A stretch of 64,000 nt of DNA from Chelydra serpentina (taxonomy: Eukaryota > Chordata > Testudines > Chelydridae). Position 1 is the first letter of the stretch. Every line of letters starts with the position of its first letter. The DNA is taken from positions 34,818,001 to 34,882,000 of the forward strand of contig JBAIAC010000008.1 of assembly GCA_037349315.1 (NCBI GenBank), written 5' to 3'. Positions 21,215 to 32,900 of this stretch are shown one piece after another. The notes below the pieces were generated by a model. It made no database searches. It saw only the letters and a list, made by a program, of their open reading frames with translations, and was not told the origin of the DNA. The translations under genes and the position numbers were made by a program.

Positions 21215-22498
21215 TCACTGGTTACGCTGCTCGCTCTGGAAGCTAGCTTTCAAAGCTTCCCGTATGCGCACCACGTCCCGCTGGGATCTTCTAATCGCCC
21301 TGGTGTCCGGCTGTGCGTAATCAGCAGCCAGGCGATTGGCCTCAACCTCCCACCCCACCATAAACGTCTCCCCCTTGCTCTCGCAGAGATTGTGGAGCAC
21401 ACAGCAAGCTGCAATCACAATGGGGATATTTGTTTGCCTGAGATCGGAGCGAGTAAGTAAGCTTCGCCATCTCCCCTTCAGACGGCCAAAGGCACACTCC
21501 ACCACCATCCTGCACTTGCTCAGCCGGTAGTTGAAGAGCTCCTTTTCAGTGTCCAGGGTGCCCATGTATGGCTTCATGAGCCAGGGCATTAGTGGGTAGG
21601 CTGGGTCCCCGAGGATGACTACAGGCATCTCCACATCCCCAACAGTTATTTTGCGGTCCGGGAAGTAAATACCTTCCTGCAGCCGTCTGAACAGACCAGA
21701 GTTCCTGAACACACGAGCGTCATGAACCTTGCCCGGCCATCCGACGTTGATGTTTGTAAAACGTCCTTTATGGTCCACTAGTGCTTGCAGCACCATAGAA
21801 AAATAGCCCTTACGGTTAATGTACTGGCTGCCCTGGTGGGCCGGTCCAAGGATGGGGATGTGTGTCCCATCAATAGCCCCACCGCAGAATGGAAATCCCA
21901 TAGCAGAAAAGCCACCTATGATCACCTGCACGTCTCCAAGGGTCACTACCTTTGAGAGCAGCAGGTCAACGATTGCATGGGCTACCTGCATCACAGCAAC
22001 CCCCATGGTAGACTTGCCCACTCCAAATTGATTCGCGACTGACCGGTAGCTGTCTGGCGTTGCAAGCTTCCAGAGAGCTATAGCCACTCGCTTCTGGATA
22101 GTCAGGGCAGCTCGCATCCGGGTGTCCTGGCACTTCAGGGCAGGGGACAGCAACTCACAAAGTTCCAGGAAAGTGCCCTTATGCATCCGAAAGTTTCTCA
22201 GCCACTGGGATTCATCCCAGACCTGCAGCACTATGCGGTCCCACCAGTCAGTGCTTGTTTCCCTGGCCCAGAATCGCCGTTCCACAGGATCAACGTGACC
22301 CATTGCCACCATGATGTCTAGGGGCCGGGGTCCCATGCTTTGCGAGAGGTCTGTGCCCCTCTCAGAGTTCATGTCCTCGCGGAGCTTCCGTTGCCTCCTC
22401 ACCCTATTTCTCTGCATCTGCCTCTGGAATAGGTGGACGATAAGGCACGAGGTGTTGACAACGGACAGAACAGCAGCGATAATCGCGGAGGGCTCCAT
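21215..22498 (-). CDS. Harbinger transposase, HARBI1-like DDE nuclease, intact
   Basis: This enzyme cuts the transposon ends and joins them to a TWA-type target. The 427-codon frame is uninterrupted, which is unusual for a vertebrate DNA transposon. The N-terminal region (about 1-130) is basic and helical (RNRVRRQRKLRED) and includes WWDRIVLQVWDESQWLRNF. A helix-turn-helix-like part follows (about 130-170, YRSVANQFGVGKSTMG). The DDE_4-type catalytic fold carries all three acidic residues: D210 in GAIDGTH, D298 in ILGDPAYPL and E334 in VVECAFGRLKGRW, spaced 88 and 36 residues apart as in the family. NVGWPGKVHDARVF also matches. The Met at 22498 sits just inside the element end with no better upstream start. 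The gene is single-exon here and converges with the Myb-like gene. It resembles host HARBI1 but is clearly the transposon form, given its place between the TIRs. Confidence 0.93.
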   Translation of the reverse strand: MEPSAIIAAVLSVVNTSCLIVHLFQRQMQRNRVRRQRKLREDMNSERGTDLSQSMGPRPLDIMVAMGHVDPVERRFWARETSTDWWDRIVLQVWDESQWLRNFRMHKGTFLELCELLSPALKCQDTRMRAALTIQKRVAIALWKLATPDSYRSVANQFGVGKSTMGVAVMQVAHAIVDLLLSKVVTLGDVQVIIGGFSAMGFPFCGGAIDGTHIPILGPAHQGSQYINRKGYFSMVLQALVDHKGRFTNINVGWPGKVHDARVFRNSGLFRRLQEGIYFPDRKITVGDVEMPVVILGDPAYPLMPWLMKPYMGTLDTEKELFNYRLSKCRMVVECAFGRLKGRWRSLLTRSDLRQTNIPIVIAACCVLHNLCESKGETFMVGWEVEANRLAADYAQPDTRAIRRSQRDVVRIREALKASFQSEQRNQ

Positions 22499-22876
22499 GC
22501 TCGCTGTCCTGTGGCGTCCGCGCTGTCAATCACCAGAAAAGGGCGCGATGTAATTGCCCGCCAGCGCTTTCACGTAGGGAGGGCGGGAGTGTGGGTCGAA
22601 TGACGACATGTTCCCAAAACCACCCTCGACACATTTTTGGCCCCAGAAGGCACTGGGGGCTAGAGCCAGAATTCCAGTGGGCAGCGGGGACTGCGGGAAC
22701 TGTGGGATAGCTACCCACAGTGCACCACTTGCAATGTCGACGCTTGCTCCGTTAGTGTGGACTCAGAAACTCGAATTAATGTCCTTGGTGTGGATTCGCA
22801 CGATGGACTTTGTAAAATCGGTTTCACAAGTTTGGTTTAAGATAAATCGAACTATTCTCGTAGTGTAGACATACCC
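22499..22876. promoter_or_regulatory. Harbinger right end and transposase upstream region
   Basis: The 378 bp between the transposase start and the right terminus must hold its promoter. I see no clear TATA box. A TGTGGGATAGCTACCCACAG partial palindrome (22699-22718) and the CCCACAGTGCACCACT block mirror or repeat motifs at the left end (17655-17680). Confidence 0.45.
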
Positions 22877-22924
22877 TAAGTCTATAAGTGCCACAGGACT
22901 CTTTGCCACTTTTACATTATTATT

Positions 22925-25130
22925 GTTTTAAAATATTCCCTCTCTTAACTGGTCACATCTAGCTGAGGATAATGCTCTAGTGTTCCCTTCAGATAATTCC
23001 ATTCTTTCTGAGAGATGATAGAGACCTGGGGAAATGTAGTAGGAAAGACTGATTAATTTTTGTTTTTATTTTTCATTTGTGCGGCTTCCCCTGCCTCCAC
23101 TATTTTAATTTTAATATTCTCAATTTCACAGTATTTAAACACAGCATATCTGTCTTTCCCTCTTCTTGCTACTTTAACTCATGTCAGTCACATTCACACA
23201 CTGAAAGGATACAAATAAATTCTGTCTGAATGCCCCATTCCGAGTTCACTTTGGGCCAGACAGTCCCTAAAGCAAGTAGACTGGGGAAGAGTGATATGAA
23301 TAAGAGTGGGAGAGGAAAGAAAGCGTGCGTAAAGCTTTCCCTTTTGTGCACAGCATGCAATAGCCAGCATGCAATAGCCAGCCATTTGCTATTTCATGGC
23401 ACTACTCCTGTCATGCTCCTAAAGGAGGAGGGAAAGTGAAGAGAGCGAGAAAGGAGGAAGGGAGTGAAAGGAAATAAAGATTAAAGAAAGGATGCAGAGC
23501 AAAAGCAAAAGTATGAGGAAAGAATGGGAAATGGGAGTGGTACAATTCAAAGACAATATTTCTTTGGCTGAATCCAAGAAAGTATTTAAGAATGTGAATA
23601 ACCTTAAGCATAAGAGCTGTTCCATTTACAGTTGGCTGGAAAACTGGAATTTTTCCTGTAAGAAATTTCAAATGAAAAGTGTCTAGTTTAAATATTTCAG
23701 GTTTTCTGTGCGAAGTTTTGCACCATTTTGAAATGGAAATTATTCTTTCAAATCAACATTTTAACTTGAAATATCATGTCTATTTTTCAAATGGAAACTG
23801 AATTTGTTTCATTATGAAAGATCAGTTCCAGTCTAAAATTTTAGTTTTCTGATTTCCTGTGGAAAAACTGATTTTTTAAAGTGGAATTGACATTTTTGGT
23901 AAAAAAAAATTCAGATTCAGGGAACCTATTTTTTGTTGCAGGAAACATTTTTCCCACACAAAAAAATCTTGACCAATGCTAGTTCCACTAAAATCAGTGA
24001 AACTAAATCAATGGTACTACTCACACACCTAAATTTATGAAAATGATTAATTACCTGGCTCAGTAAGGGCCTTTACAAGGAAACAAAAATAAATAGAGAA
24101 ACATTAAAATAGAATTAAAAAAAAGATTTTGGTTACTGATCTAGCATTTTTAAATAAAAGTCCACTATTGTTGTCATAATGAAATTGACTATAGCAGACT
24201 ATTTGGCATTTTCCTTATAGTTTCCATCCCAGTTCATCCTCTATAGTGGCTGAAGAATTGTTTGCTGTTGTTCTGTTGTGGTTTTATTTACGCTACAGAA
24301 CATATTGCAGAGGTCAAATGAAAGAATCTCTCAGCAAATTTAACAGCTGCTACAGAAATAAAGACAGGTCTTAGTGGCATTGTAAACAGCAAGACGAAAC
24401 CATGCCATTCTTCTGGAAAGCTAAAATAATTAATAATTGAGGCCATGATCCTGCAAGTATGTACATGCTTTATTTTACACATGAATAGTCCCATGGGACT
24501 ACTCACATGCATAAAGTTACACATGTCCATACGTGTTTGCAGGACTGGGGCCAATATTTGCAACTATGTTGATTCTGTCTCATATGCACAGGATTATACT
24601 GTCATATTTGTTTTCTGGTAGGATTTTTTCCTAAGGGAAGTGCACATTGAAAGGCTATTTCAGGGTTCTTTTGTCCGTCTGTTTTGTTTGGGGTTTATCC
24701 CCCCTCTTCTTTCACAAGAACATTAAGATAGTAATCTTTTAGAGGCAGATAGGCATACCCTGCACAATCCTGGGATCACAAGGTATAGGCACTAGTCGAC
24801 ATTATACCTTCCCTTCTTTTCCAGGATTTGATAGTGACTCAGTGATTTTCTTCATTTGAGTATCATTAGTCTACGCATTCCAAATCTTTGATTTATTTGC
24901 ATACAAAAAGGTTTTATGCTTCTGTAGAAAAGAGTACAAAGAGGATGATATGCCTTTTGCACTGAACTTGATAAACTGTAAGATGTTCACTAATACTGAA
25001 ATCTCAGTATATCTAGCAAACAGATTATGGGTCAGATTGACCACTACAACAGTGCTTTGCAAGTACATGCCAGCAGAAACCAGCGTCTAAGCTCCCAGAA
25101 GCAAAATATGTATGTACCAGGAGAAGGGGC
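22925..25130. other. No gene; dispersed AT-rich repeat
   Basis: No coding region. The 23690-23990 part, with runs such as GAAATGGAAATTATTC and TTTTGACCAATGCTAG, belongs to an AT-rich dispersed family also visible at about 44620-44935 and 62510-62650. A short tandem duplication of GCATGCAATAGCCA lies at 23354-23381. Confidence 0.45.
24441..24552. mobile_element. Foldback element
   Basis: GGCCATGATCCTGCAAGTATG at the left mirrors the right end, read in reverse as GGCCCCAGTCCTGCAAACACG. The interior ATAGTCCCATGGGACTACTCA is itself palindromic. The whole 112 bp can fold into one hairpin. No coding capacity. Confidence 0.6.
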
Positions 25131-25599
25131 ATAGAGTCATAGAGTCATAAATTTTGAGGTCAGAAGGGACCATTATGATCATCTAGTCTGACCTCCTGCA
25201 CAACGCAGGCCACAGAATCTTACCCACCCACTCCTGTAATAAACCCCTAACCTATGTCTGAGCTATTGAAGTCCTCAAATCATGGTTTAACGACTTCAAG
25301 GTGCAGAGAATCCTCCAGCAAGTGACCTGTTCCCCACGTTGCAGAGGAAGGCAAAAAAACCCAGGGCCTCTGCCAATCTGCCCTGGAGGAAAATTCCTTC
25401 CCAACCCCAAATATGGTGATCAGCTAAACCCTGAGCATGTGGGCAAGACTCACCAGCCAGACACCCAGGAAAAAGTTTTCTGTAGTAACTTCTAACATCC
25501 CATCACTGGCCATTGGGCCTATTTACCACTGATAGTCAAAGGTCAATTAATTGCAAAGATCATGTTATCTCATCAAACCATCCCCTCCATAAACTTATC

Positions 25600-28283
25600 T
25601 AGCTTAGTCTTTTGCCCCCACTGCTTCCCTTGGAAGGCTGTTCCAGAACTTCACTCCTCTGGTAGTTAGAAACCTTCGTCTAATTTCAAGTCTAAACTTC
25701 CTGATGGTTAGTTTATATCCATTTGTTCTTGTGTCCACATTGGTACTGAGCTCAAATAATTCCTCTCCCTCCCTGGTATTTATCCCTCTGATATATTTAA
25801 AGAGAGCAATTATCCGATCATCCTAGTAGCCCTTCTCTGTACCTGTTCCAGTTTGAATTCATCCTTCTTAAACATGGGAGACCAGAACTGCACACAGTAT
25901 TCCAGATGAGTCTCAACAGCTCCTTGTATAACGGTACTAACAGCTCCTTATCTCTACTGGAAATACCTCGCCTGATGCATCCCAAGACCACATTAGCTTT
26001 TTTCATGGCCATATCACATTGACGGCTCATAATCATCCTGTGATTAACCAATACTCTGAGGCCTTCTCCTCCTCTGTTACTTTTAACTGATGCGTCCCTA
26101 GTTTATAACTAAAATTCTTGTTATTAATCCCTAAATGCATGACCTCACACTTTTCACTATTAAATTTCATCCTATTACTATTACTCCAGTTTACAAGGTC
26201 ATCCAGATATTCCTGTATGATATCCCGGTCCTTCTCTGTATTGGCAATACCTCCCAGCTTTGTGTCACCCGCAGACTTTATTAGCACAGTCCCACTTTTT
26301 GTGCCAAGGTCAGTAATAAAAAGATTAAATAAGATTGGTCTCAAAACCGATTCCTGAGGAACTCCACTAGTAACCTCCCTCCAGCCTGACAGTTCACCTT
26401 TCAGTATGACCCGTTGTAGTCTCCCCTTAACCAGTTCCTTATTCACCTTTCAGTTTTCATATTGCTCCCCATCTTTTCCAATTTAACTAATAATTTCCCA
26501 TGTGGAACCATATCAAATGCCTTACTGAAATCAAGGTAAATTTTTGTCTAAAAAATCTGTTACCTTCTCAAAGAAGGAGATCAGATTGGTTTGGCATGAT
26601 CTACCTTTTGTAAAACCATGTTGTATTTTGTCCCAATTACCATCGTCCTCGATGTCCTTAACTACTTTCTCCTTCAATTTTTTTTCCAAGGCCTTGCATA
26701 CTACAGATGTCAAACTAACAGGCCTGTAGTTACCCGGATCATTTTTTTCCCCTTTCTTAAAAATAGGAACTGTTAGCAATTCTCGAGTCATGCGGTACAA
26801 CCCCTGAGTTTACAGATTCATTAAAAACTGTTGCTAATGGGCTTGCAATTTCATGTGCCAGTTCCTTTAATATCTTGGATGAAGATTCTCTGGGCCCTCC
26901 GATTTAGTCCCATTAAGCTGTTCGAGTTTGGCTTCTACCTCGGATGTGGTAATATCTACCTCCATATCCTCATTCCCATTTGTCATCCTACCATTAACCC
27001 TAAGCTCCTCATTAGCCTCATTAAAGACTGGGGCAAAGTATTTGTTTAGATATTGGGCCATGCCTAGATTATCCTTATATATCCCTATATATTCTAACCT
27101 CAATAAGGTAGCTTTCCTTGCTGATCCCTCCCATCTTCCACTCCTTGTAGGTTTTCTGCTTTTTTGTAATCACCTCTCTGAGATGCTTGCTCATCCAGCT
27201 TGGTCTACAACTCTTGCCTATGATTTTTTTCCCCTTTCTTGGGATGCAGGCTTCTGATAGTTTCTGCAGCTTTGACTTGAAGTAATTACAGGCCTCCTCC
27301 GCCTTTATATCCACAAATTCTTCAGTCCAATCCACTTCCCTATCTAATTTCTGTAATTTTTTAAAGTTAGCCCTTTTGAAATCAAAAACCCTAGTCACAG
27401 ATCTATTTTTGTTTATTCTTCCATTTAGTTTGAACTGAATTAGCTCATGATCGCTCGAACCAAGATTGTCCCCTACAACCATTTCTTCTATGAGGTCATC
27501 ACTACTCACCAAAACCAAATCTAAAATGTCATCCCCTCTTGTTTGTTCAGCAACTACTTGGTGAAGGAATCCATTGGCTATCGCATCCAGGAAAATCTGA
27601 CCTCTATTATTATTACTAGCATTTGTCCTCCAGTCTATATCTGGGAAGTTAAAGTCTCCCATGATCACACAATTTCCATTAGTATTTACTTCATTAAAAA
27701 CATTAAAGAGGTCTCTATCCATATCCAAATGAGATCCCAGTGGTCTATAGTACACCCCAAGCACTATCCCAGGGGAGGCTCTAGTAGCTTTCTTTCCCAA
27801 TGTGATTTTTGCCTAGACAGACTCTGTCTTATCCATTCCATCACTTCTTATTTCTTTACAGTCTACCTCATCATTGATATACAATGCTACTCCACCACCT
27901 TTACCTTTATTTCTGTCTTTCCTAAACAGCACATACCCTTCAATACCTATACTCCAGTCATGACTACTATTACATTATGTTTCTGTTATCCCTATAATAT
28001 CTGGTTTCACTTCCTGCACAAGTAGCTCTAGTTCCTCCATTTTGTTGCCTAGGCTCCTCGCATTGGTGTACAAACATCTTAATTTTTGCTGTTTGGCTTT
28101 GCGTACATTCTTTACCCGATTAGGCACAGACCTTCCACCTCCAGTATCACCTATTAGACTGATATCTACACTACCCTTCCTCCTTATGTCCATTCTCCTA
28201 CCCATGGCTGTATCCTTTCTTACTTCATTTTCTTCCCTCTCAGTGTTAAAATCTGGCATGGAGATTACATGGACATCTCCCAA
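25600..28283 (-). pseudogene. Old CR1 ORF2 remnant
   Basis: Pieces in order on the minus strand are as follows. 28283-27975 carries [17 protein letters not shown]. 27800-27075 holds the rest of the endonuclease, with IMGDFNFPDIDW and LGSSDHELIQF. 27103-26867 and 26800-26531 carry [11 protein letters not shown] and HGFTKGRSCQTN. 26446-26033 has SGVPQESVLRP and a damaged catalytic block (SAGDTKLGG where FADDTKL is expected). 26051-25818 is the C-terminal part. Multiple frameshifts and the changed catalytic motif show long inactivity. Confidence 0.88.
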
Positions 28284-28589
28284 CCATCTCCCCCAATTCC
28301 TAGTTTAAAGCTCTCTTAATCATTTGTGCCAGCCTCCATCCTAGGAGTCTATTTCCCTCCCTACTCAGGTGAAGTCCATCCCGGGAGAACAGTCCTCTGT
28401 CCATGAATGCCTCCCAGTGGCCATATATCCCAAACCCTCCTTATAGCATCACTGCCTGAGCCATCTGTTGATCATCATAATCTTGTCACACCTTTGTTGC
28501 CCTTCTCTAGGAACAGGCAGAATCCCAATGAAGATCCCCTGAGCCTCGATTTCCTTAAGCGTCTTCCCCAGCTTGGCATAATCTCCCTT

Positions 28590-29030
28590 GATACGTTACA
28601 GCAAGAATCTAGCCGTATCATTTGTTCCCACATGAAGGACAATCAGTGGATTCTTTCCCGCTCCCGTTAGGATCCTCTTCAGCCTCAGGTCCACATCCCG
28701 TATCTTAGCACCCAGCAGACAGCACACCCTTCTGTTCTCTGGATCAGCTCTGGTTACAGGCCTGTTTATTCTTCTCAATAAGGAGTCCCCAATCATGTAG
28801 ACCTGCTTTTTCCTAGTGATGATGTGATTCTCCGGTCTATCCCCTGTTCCCTCTGGCTGCAAGTCCTCTTGATTCCTATTCTCCCTTGCAATCCTCTGCA
28901 ATGATTCTAACCCATCCTGTATCCTCCTGGGGCTCATATTTGGTGGTGTTATCTCCATTGACTCTTCCCCTCTTCCTATATGATTAGCTGCTCTTCTCTT
29001 CTTCCTTGCACTCCCCTCTTCAGTGACCAC
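28590..29030 (-). pseudogene. Old CR1 ORF1 esterase fragment
   Basis: The nucleophile block MIGDSLLRR and the block IVLHVGTNDTA are both present in one 144-codon frame (29030-28596). The C-terminal part with the Asp-His pair is not open in this frame. The arrangement matches the ORF1 at 9721-10584, with divergent sequence. Confidence 0.8.
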
Positions 29031-29085
29031 CTGCTGTACTCCTTCTTAATTTTGAACTCCGCAAACCTGTTCCTGAGCTCTATTT

Positions 29086-29601
29086 CTCCTTCACTAGCCT
29101 GTCTTTTCCTCTGCCTGGTTCTCTTTGTCACATGCTTGCACTGTCCTCACTCAGCAGTTCTTTGGTCCTGCTTCCATCTGCAAGCCTGAGCTTTTCCCTT
29201 CATCTTCTTCATGTCTTTGCTCCATCTGCTTGAACCCCCTTCTAAACTCAACCAGAGTTTCCACCTTGCATCTCCAATCCTCAGATCTTTTCTTCCATCA
29301 GCTCTATCAGGCGGCACTTCATGCAGACGAAACTCTTTTCAGGTACCCCCTCCAGGATCATGTACATACTGCAGCTTCCACATCCAGTCATCTTCATTGT
29401 GTCCTCCACTGCTTGGGTCACTACCACTGCTGCCTCTGTATCTGTCATAGCCTTCCCACCTAAGTCCCGTTAGTCCGGGAAACACAAACCAAACCAAAAC
29501 ACCACCACCCACAGCAAAACAAACCCCCAACAAGCACCACAACACTGCCAGAACACCACACACTCCCTTCACTAGCCTGTCTGTTCCTCTGCCTGGTTCT
29601 C
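29086..29601. repeat. Direct repeat of about 38 bp in LINE 5' region
   Basis: CTCCTTCACTAGCCTGTC...CTGCCTGGTTCTC at 29086-29123 recurs at 29563-29601 as CTCCCTTCACTAGCCTGTC...CTGCCTGGTTCTC. The copies are about 477 bases apart and differ at only a few positions. Confidence 0.65.
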
Positions 29602-29829
29602 CTAGTCTTCCCCCAAACTCCTCCAACAGAACTCCCACTCAGACTCTCCTGTTTATAGCTCTGTTTGCTGGCTCCTGTGCCTCTGCAGCTGTCTGCATCC
29701 CTTCTCCCAGACAGTTCCAAGAGTGAGAAAGATAAGGGTCAAGCCATCTCTCCCATGCAGCCTCCCTTCATAGAACTATTGGAGGAGGGTGATGGTTCTA
29801 CTAATCTTCCACTTCATATGCCTATACCA

Positions 29830-29940
29830 CTACTACCCAGATGTCCAAGTGTTTGGACAAGATCAACTCATGGCTGAAGCCAGACCTGAGCAAGATGGAA
29901 GTTATGCTGCTGGGCAGAGAAATCACTTTGAGGAGTTTGC
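29830..29940 (+). pseudogene. Possible small LINE reverse transcriptase fragment
   Basis: Plus-strand translation gives a stretch near KINSWLKPDLSKMEVMLLG, which resembles the segment after the catalytic Asp pair in L2- and CR1-related reverse transcriptases. It is only about 35 codons long, so this is a tentative call. Confidence 0.3.
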
Positions 29941-32900
29941 AGCCATAGTGCAATCTCCTTTGACTGAAGCTACACATACATATCTACATTTGGTCAATTT
30001 AGTTTACCCACCTACAGTTGGGTTAACAAGTATATCAGTTTGTTCACTAGATATACTTGCATTTCAGTAGTAGTGGTCGTCTTACAGTTTATCAAGTTCA
30101 ATGCAAAAACATATTCTCTCCATTGTACTGTTTACTACAGAAAGGTAAAGGCTTTTTATATATATTCAATGCCTTGCATTGCACCTGTCGGAGTGAATGT
30201 GACCCCATCTCTTTTGAGATACATACATTAATAAGCATACTGTTGTGTTTAACTATCAGTGCCTTTTGAAATCTGTGTCACCTTCAGTCTTAAAATCTGT
30301 AGAATGCACAGCTGTTTTATGTCTCCTGCTGACTTTGCCTGTGTCCATGAAAACATTTAAAGAACAAGACTGATGTACTGAAAAGCATAAGAGTTTGAGG
30401 AAGTTAGCGCAAGCATAGTTGTTTGTGTAGAGTGATTCCATACCTGGATATAATGGCTGTTTTGAATTTAATTTATGGATATCAATTTCATGATTTTTTT
30501 TCTAGATAGGCATGAAATACTCACTCAATCTAGACAAGCTTATTTATATACTTGATGGAGAGTTTACCCATGGTAGTCTTGGGAAACTGGGAATTAAAAG
30601 TGGTACATTGTAGTGTGAATCATTTTGTACATTGCAAATACCCTGTGGGAGACATTTAATTGGGTGGGAATGATTCTTCAGGAGTGGAAAACATCCAGTT
30701 AAATTTTACTAGCATTATCCAATTTTCCAACTAAAATTCTAGCATTACAATGCTACAAGCAGAAAAAAAATCAGAACGCAAAAGAGCAAAATAATTATAT
30801 CTGCATTTGCTAAACACTCCTAATCCAGCGATAATGGCACATCCTCATGACAAGTGGGGACTAAGCAAAGTGGAATTTAATGAGCATTTATTTGTGTACT
30901 TGTCTGATTTTTTTCAAAGCAAACAATTACCCGTTTTGCATTTTTTACAATTCTTTTATTTTCCCACTGTTCTAACATTTAATACTCTACATATCTTGAA
31001 ATAACATTTAGCATTTCTGTGAAATAAGATTTGTTTTTTGCATTCAAGATACAGTAATGGGCAAAGTTATGCCTTTGGAGAGGTGTACATGCCAGGATAT
31101 TGAATGGGAGTTGCAACGGAGAGCAAAAATTGGTTCCAGAAATTTATAAACCAAAATAAACTAAAAAGGATTGATATTTTATTCTTTATTTGCAACAAAA
31201 TAATTTTTTTAGTCCAAGTAAAATTTTATTGGGCTAGGCAACAGAGGAGCAACAAAAGCTCATAAATGTTAATTTACCATACTCCTGTAAAAATTGCAGC
31301 ATTAGGTGAATTCCATACATATGAAGGGAATTCAATGCATATGAATGTCAAGGCTCCCATTGACTTCAGTGGGGCCAGGATTTCACCTGCAAAGTAACAG
31401 CTTGACTTCAGTGCCCTGAAGACTGAAATCCTAGACAGCAGATACAGCATGACAGTGCTTGCATAAGTTTCCACACACAGTCCTACCAAAAAAACCTCAC
31501 CCTTATTCTACAGGAGGTCTAGAAGGAAGAAGGTGCATTTTCCATAGCCCATTCATTTCTCAACCTGTTTGCTAAGACTGCCAAGAAGAGTGCCAATTAC
31601 GGTCATTTTTAAGCTAGAGACATATGCCCACTAACGTCATACCAAGAGCATAGCATTGAGCATGTTTCACAGAGGGCACACTACTCTCTTCATCTGGTAA
31701 TAACCTGATTCTAATGTAGCCTGGTGACTTAGTATGCCCTTACAAATCCCTTGAGCCACTCAGTCTCCATATTATAATGCTTAAACATGGAATTTCAGCC
31801 AATTCCACCTTTAGCTTATCCAGTTGCAATGCTGTCAGAAACCATTCCCTTTAGTGTTGGTTGATTTTTTTAATCTAAGCTATGGGTTGGGATTTTCAAG
31901 GCAGTGTTGTTGATTTAGCCACCTCTCTTCCATTACACATAACAATGGTTATGTGACTAAATCATCTGCATTGCTTTGAAAATATCTACCAAGTTTTCTG
32001 AATTTTGTGTAATAAAGTTACAATCAACCACAACATTGTGCTGTCATTGGTTATATGTCATGACATCTGAATGTCAAAAGTTTAAACAAAATATTACCAC
32101 TCTACTCATAGGATTTCAATTTGAAAGGAATATTAATATTTATCCTGCAACAGAGGAGTAACAGAACATGGTTTTAAAAGATACGATGGAGTTCTAGCCC
32201 TATATCCCTATGCGAACCTCAATACATTACTTCTCAGTTTATCTTAATAAGCGATTGAAGCACTATTTTAATAGACAGTGAAAATAATGAATTTATATTC
32301 CAATTCTAAACAATTCATTGAAAAATGGATGATTGTTAGTCACAAGATAATGGGAAAATGTTTCACCACTGGAATTTCTGAATTATTATTTCTAAACGTC
32401 AGATAACACGTACAGTTCAAGTCAATTAATATATTGTTACATACACACATACACCCCATATATAGAGAAATCATCTGCTATTTGGATGATCACCCAAAAC
32501 CAACTACACACCAGTTGATTTCTAGAGCAGAAAATGGAACTCTAAACTACTTGTTTCTCTGTATAAGTTGACTTTCCAGGAAAGTTGGTGGTTATATTAG
32601 AGACTGTGTGTGGGGGGGTGGGAGGTGGGGGGGGAGGGGTGGAGGAGGTAAGGGTATACCCATGGGAAACATGTGTTTATTTGCACATGTTAATACAGTA
32701 ACTGTGAAAGTCTATAATAGTTTCCAGTCAGCCAAGTGTATCACATGAATTTTAAAAGCAGAACAATTATATCCTTGCTAAGCAAAGGCTCAATGGAAAT
32801 CAGCTTCAGAACCATCTATTAACATTTTTCTCTAGTGCTTACCTCTCAGCCTTCTATCACATGCATATTGGACAAGGCCAATTAAAGTGAAAAGAAAAGA

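Larger units (their letters stand above)
17444..22876. mobile_element. PIF-Harbinger transposon, 5.4 kb, nearly intact
   Basis: The element sits inside the Penelope-like element, which fixes its ends exactly. The target reads CTGTTA|GTCTATAAG, and the filled site has TTA at 17441-17443 and TAA at 22877-22879, the 3-bp duplication of this superfamily with one change. The two standard Harbinger genes are present: a DDE transposase (21215-22498, minus) and a Myb/SANT-like protein (17818-20460, plus, two exons). They converge, with polyadenylation signals between them. The Myb intron carries a 78-bp tandem array and a candidate third gene on the minus strand. The length, the intact transposase and the shallow divergence of the ends suggest recent activity. 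Confidence 0.9.
15975..22912 (+). mobile_element. Penelope-like element split by a Harbinger insertion
   Basis: The element is flanked by the direct repeat TACATTATTATT (15963-15974 and 22913-22924). Part of it could be element end sequence, but at least ATTATTATT is outside. Long inverted terminal segments enclose a decayed coding region with a GIY-YIG endonuclease remnant, the hallmark of Penelope-like retroelements. At 17443 the 3' terminal segment breaks off after CTGTTA and resumes at 22880 with GTCTATAAG. The mirrored left copy at 16000-16045 shows that these two pieces were once contiguous. Without the insertion the element is about 1.5 kb, so most of the reverse transcriptase domain is missing. 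Confidence 0.82.
25131..29710 (-). mobile_element. Older, nearly full-length CR1-type LINE
   Basis: The left end carries the tail (ATAGAGTC)n, read in reverse, and a 3' untranslated region that is repeated at 63094-63557. Upstream on the minus strand lie reverse transcriptase, endonuclease and esterase fragments and then a GC-rich, Gly/Val-rich region up to about 29710 that probably belongs to the 5' part. The copy is about 4.6 kb, so it is longer than the one at 6741 but much more damaged, and its tail and protein sequence mark a different subfamily. Confidence 0.85.

Noticed and set aside
21215..22498. Host HARBI1 gene
   Set aside because: The frame lies inside a transposon with terminal inverted repeats and a 3-bp duplication and next to its own Myb-like partner, so it is the element's transposase and not the domesticated gene.
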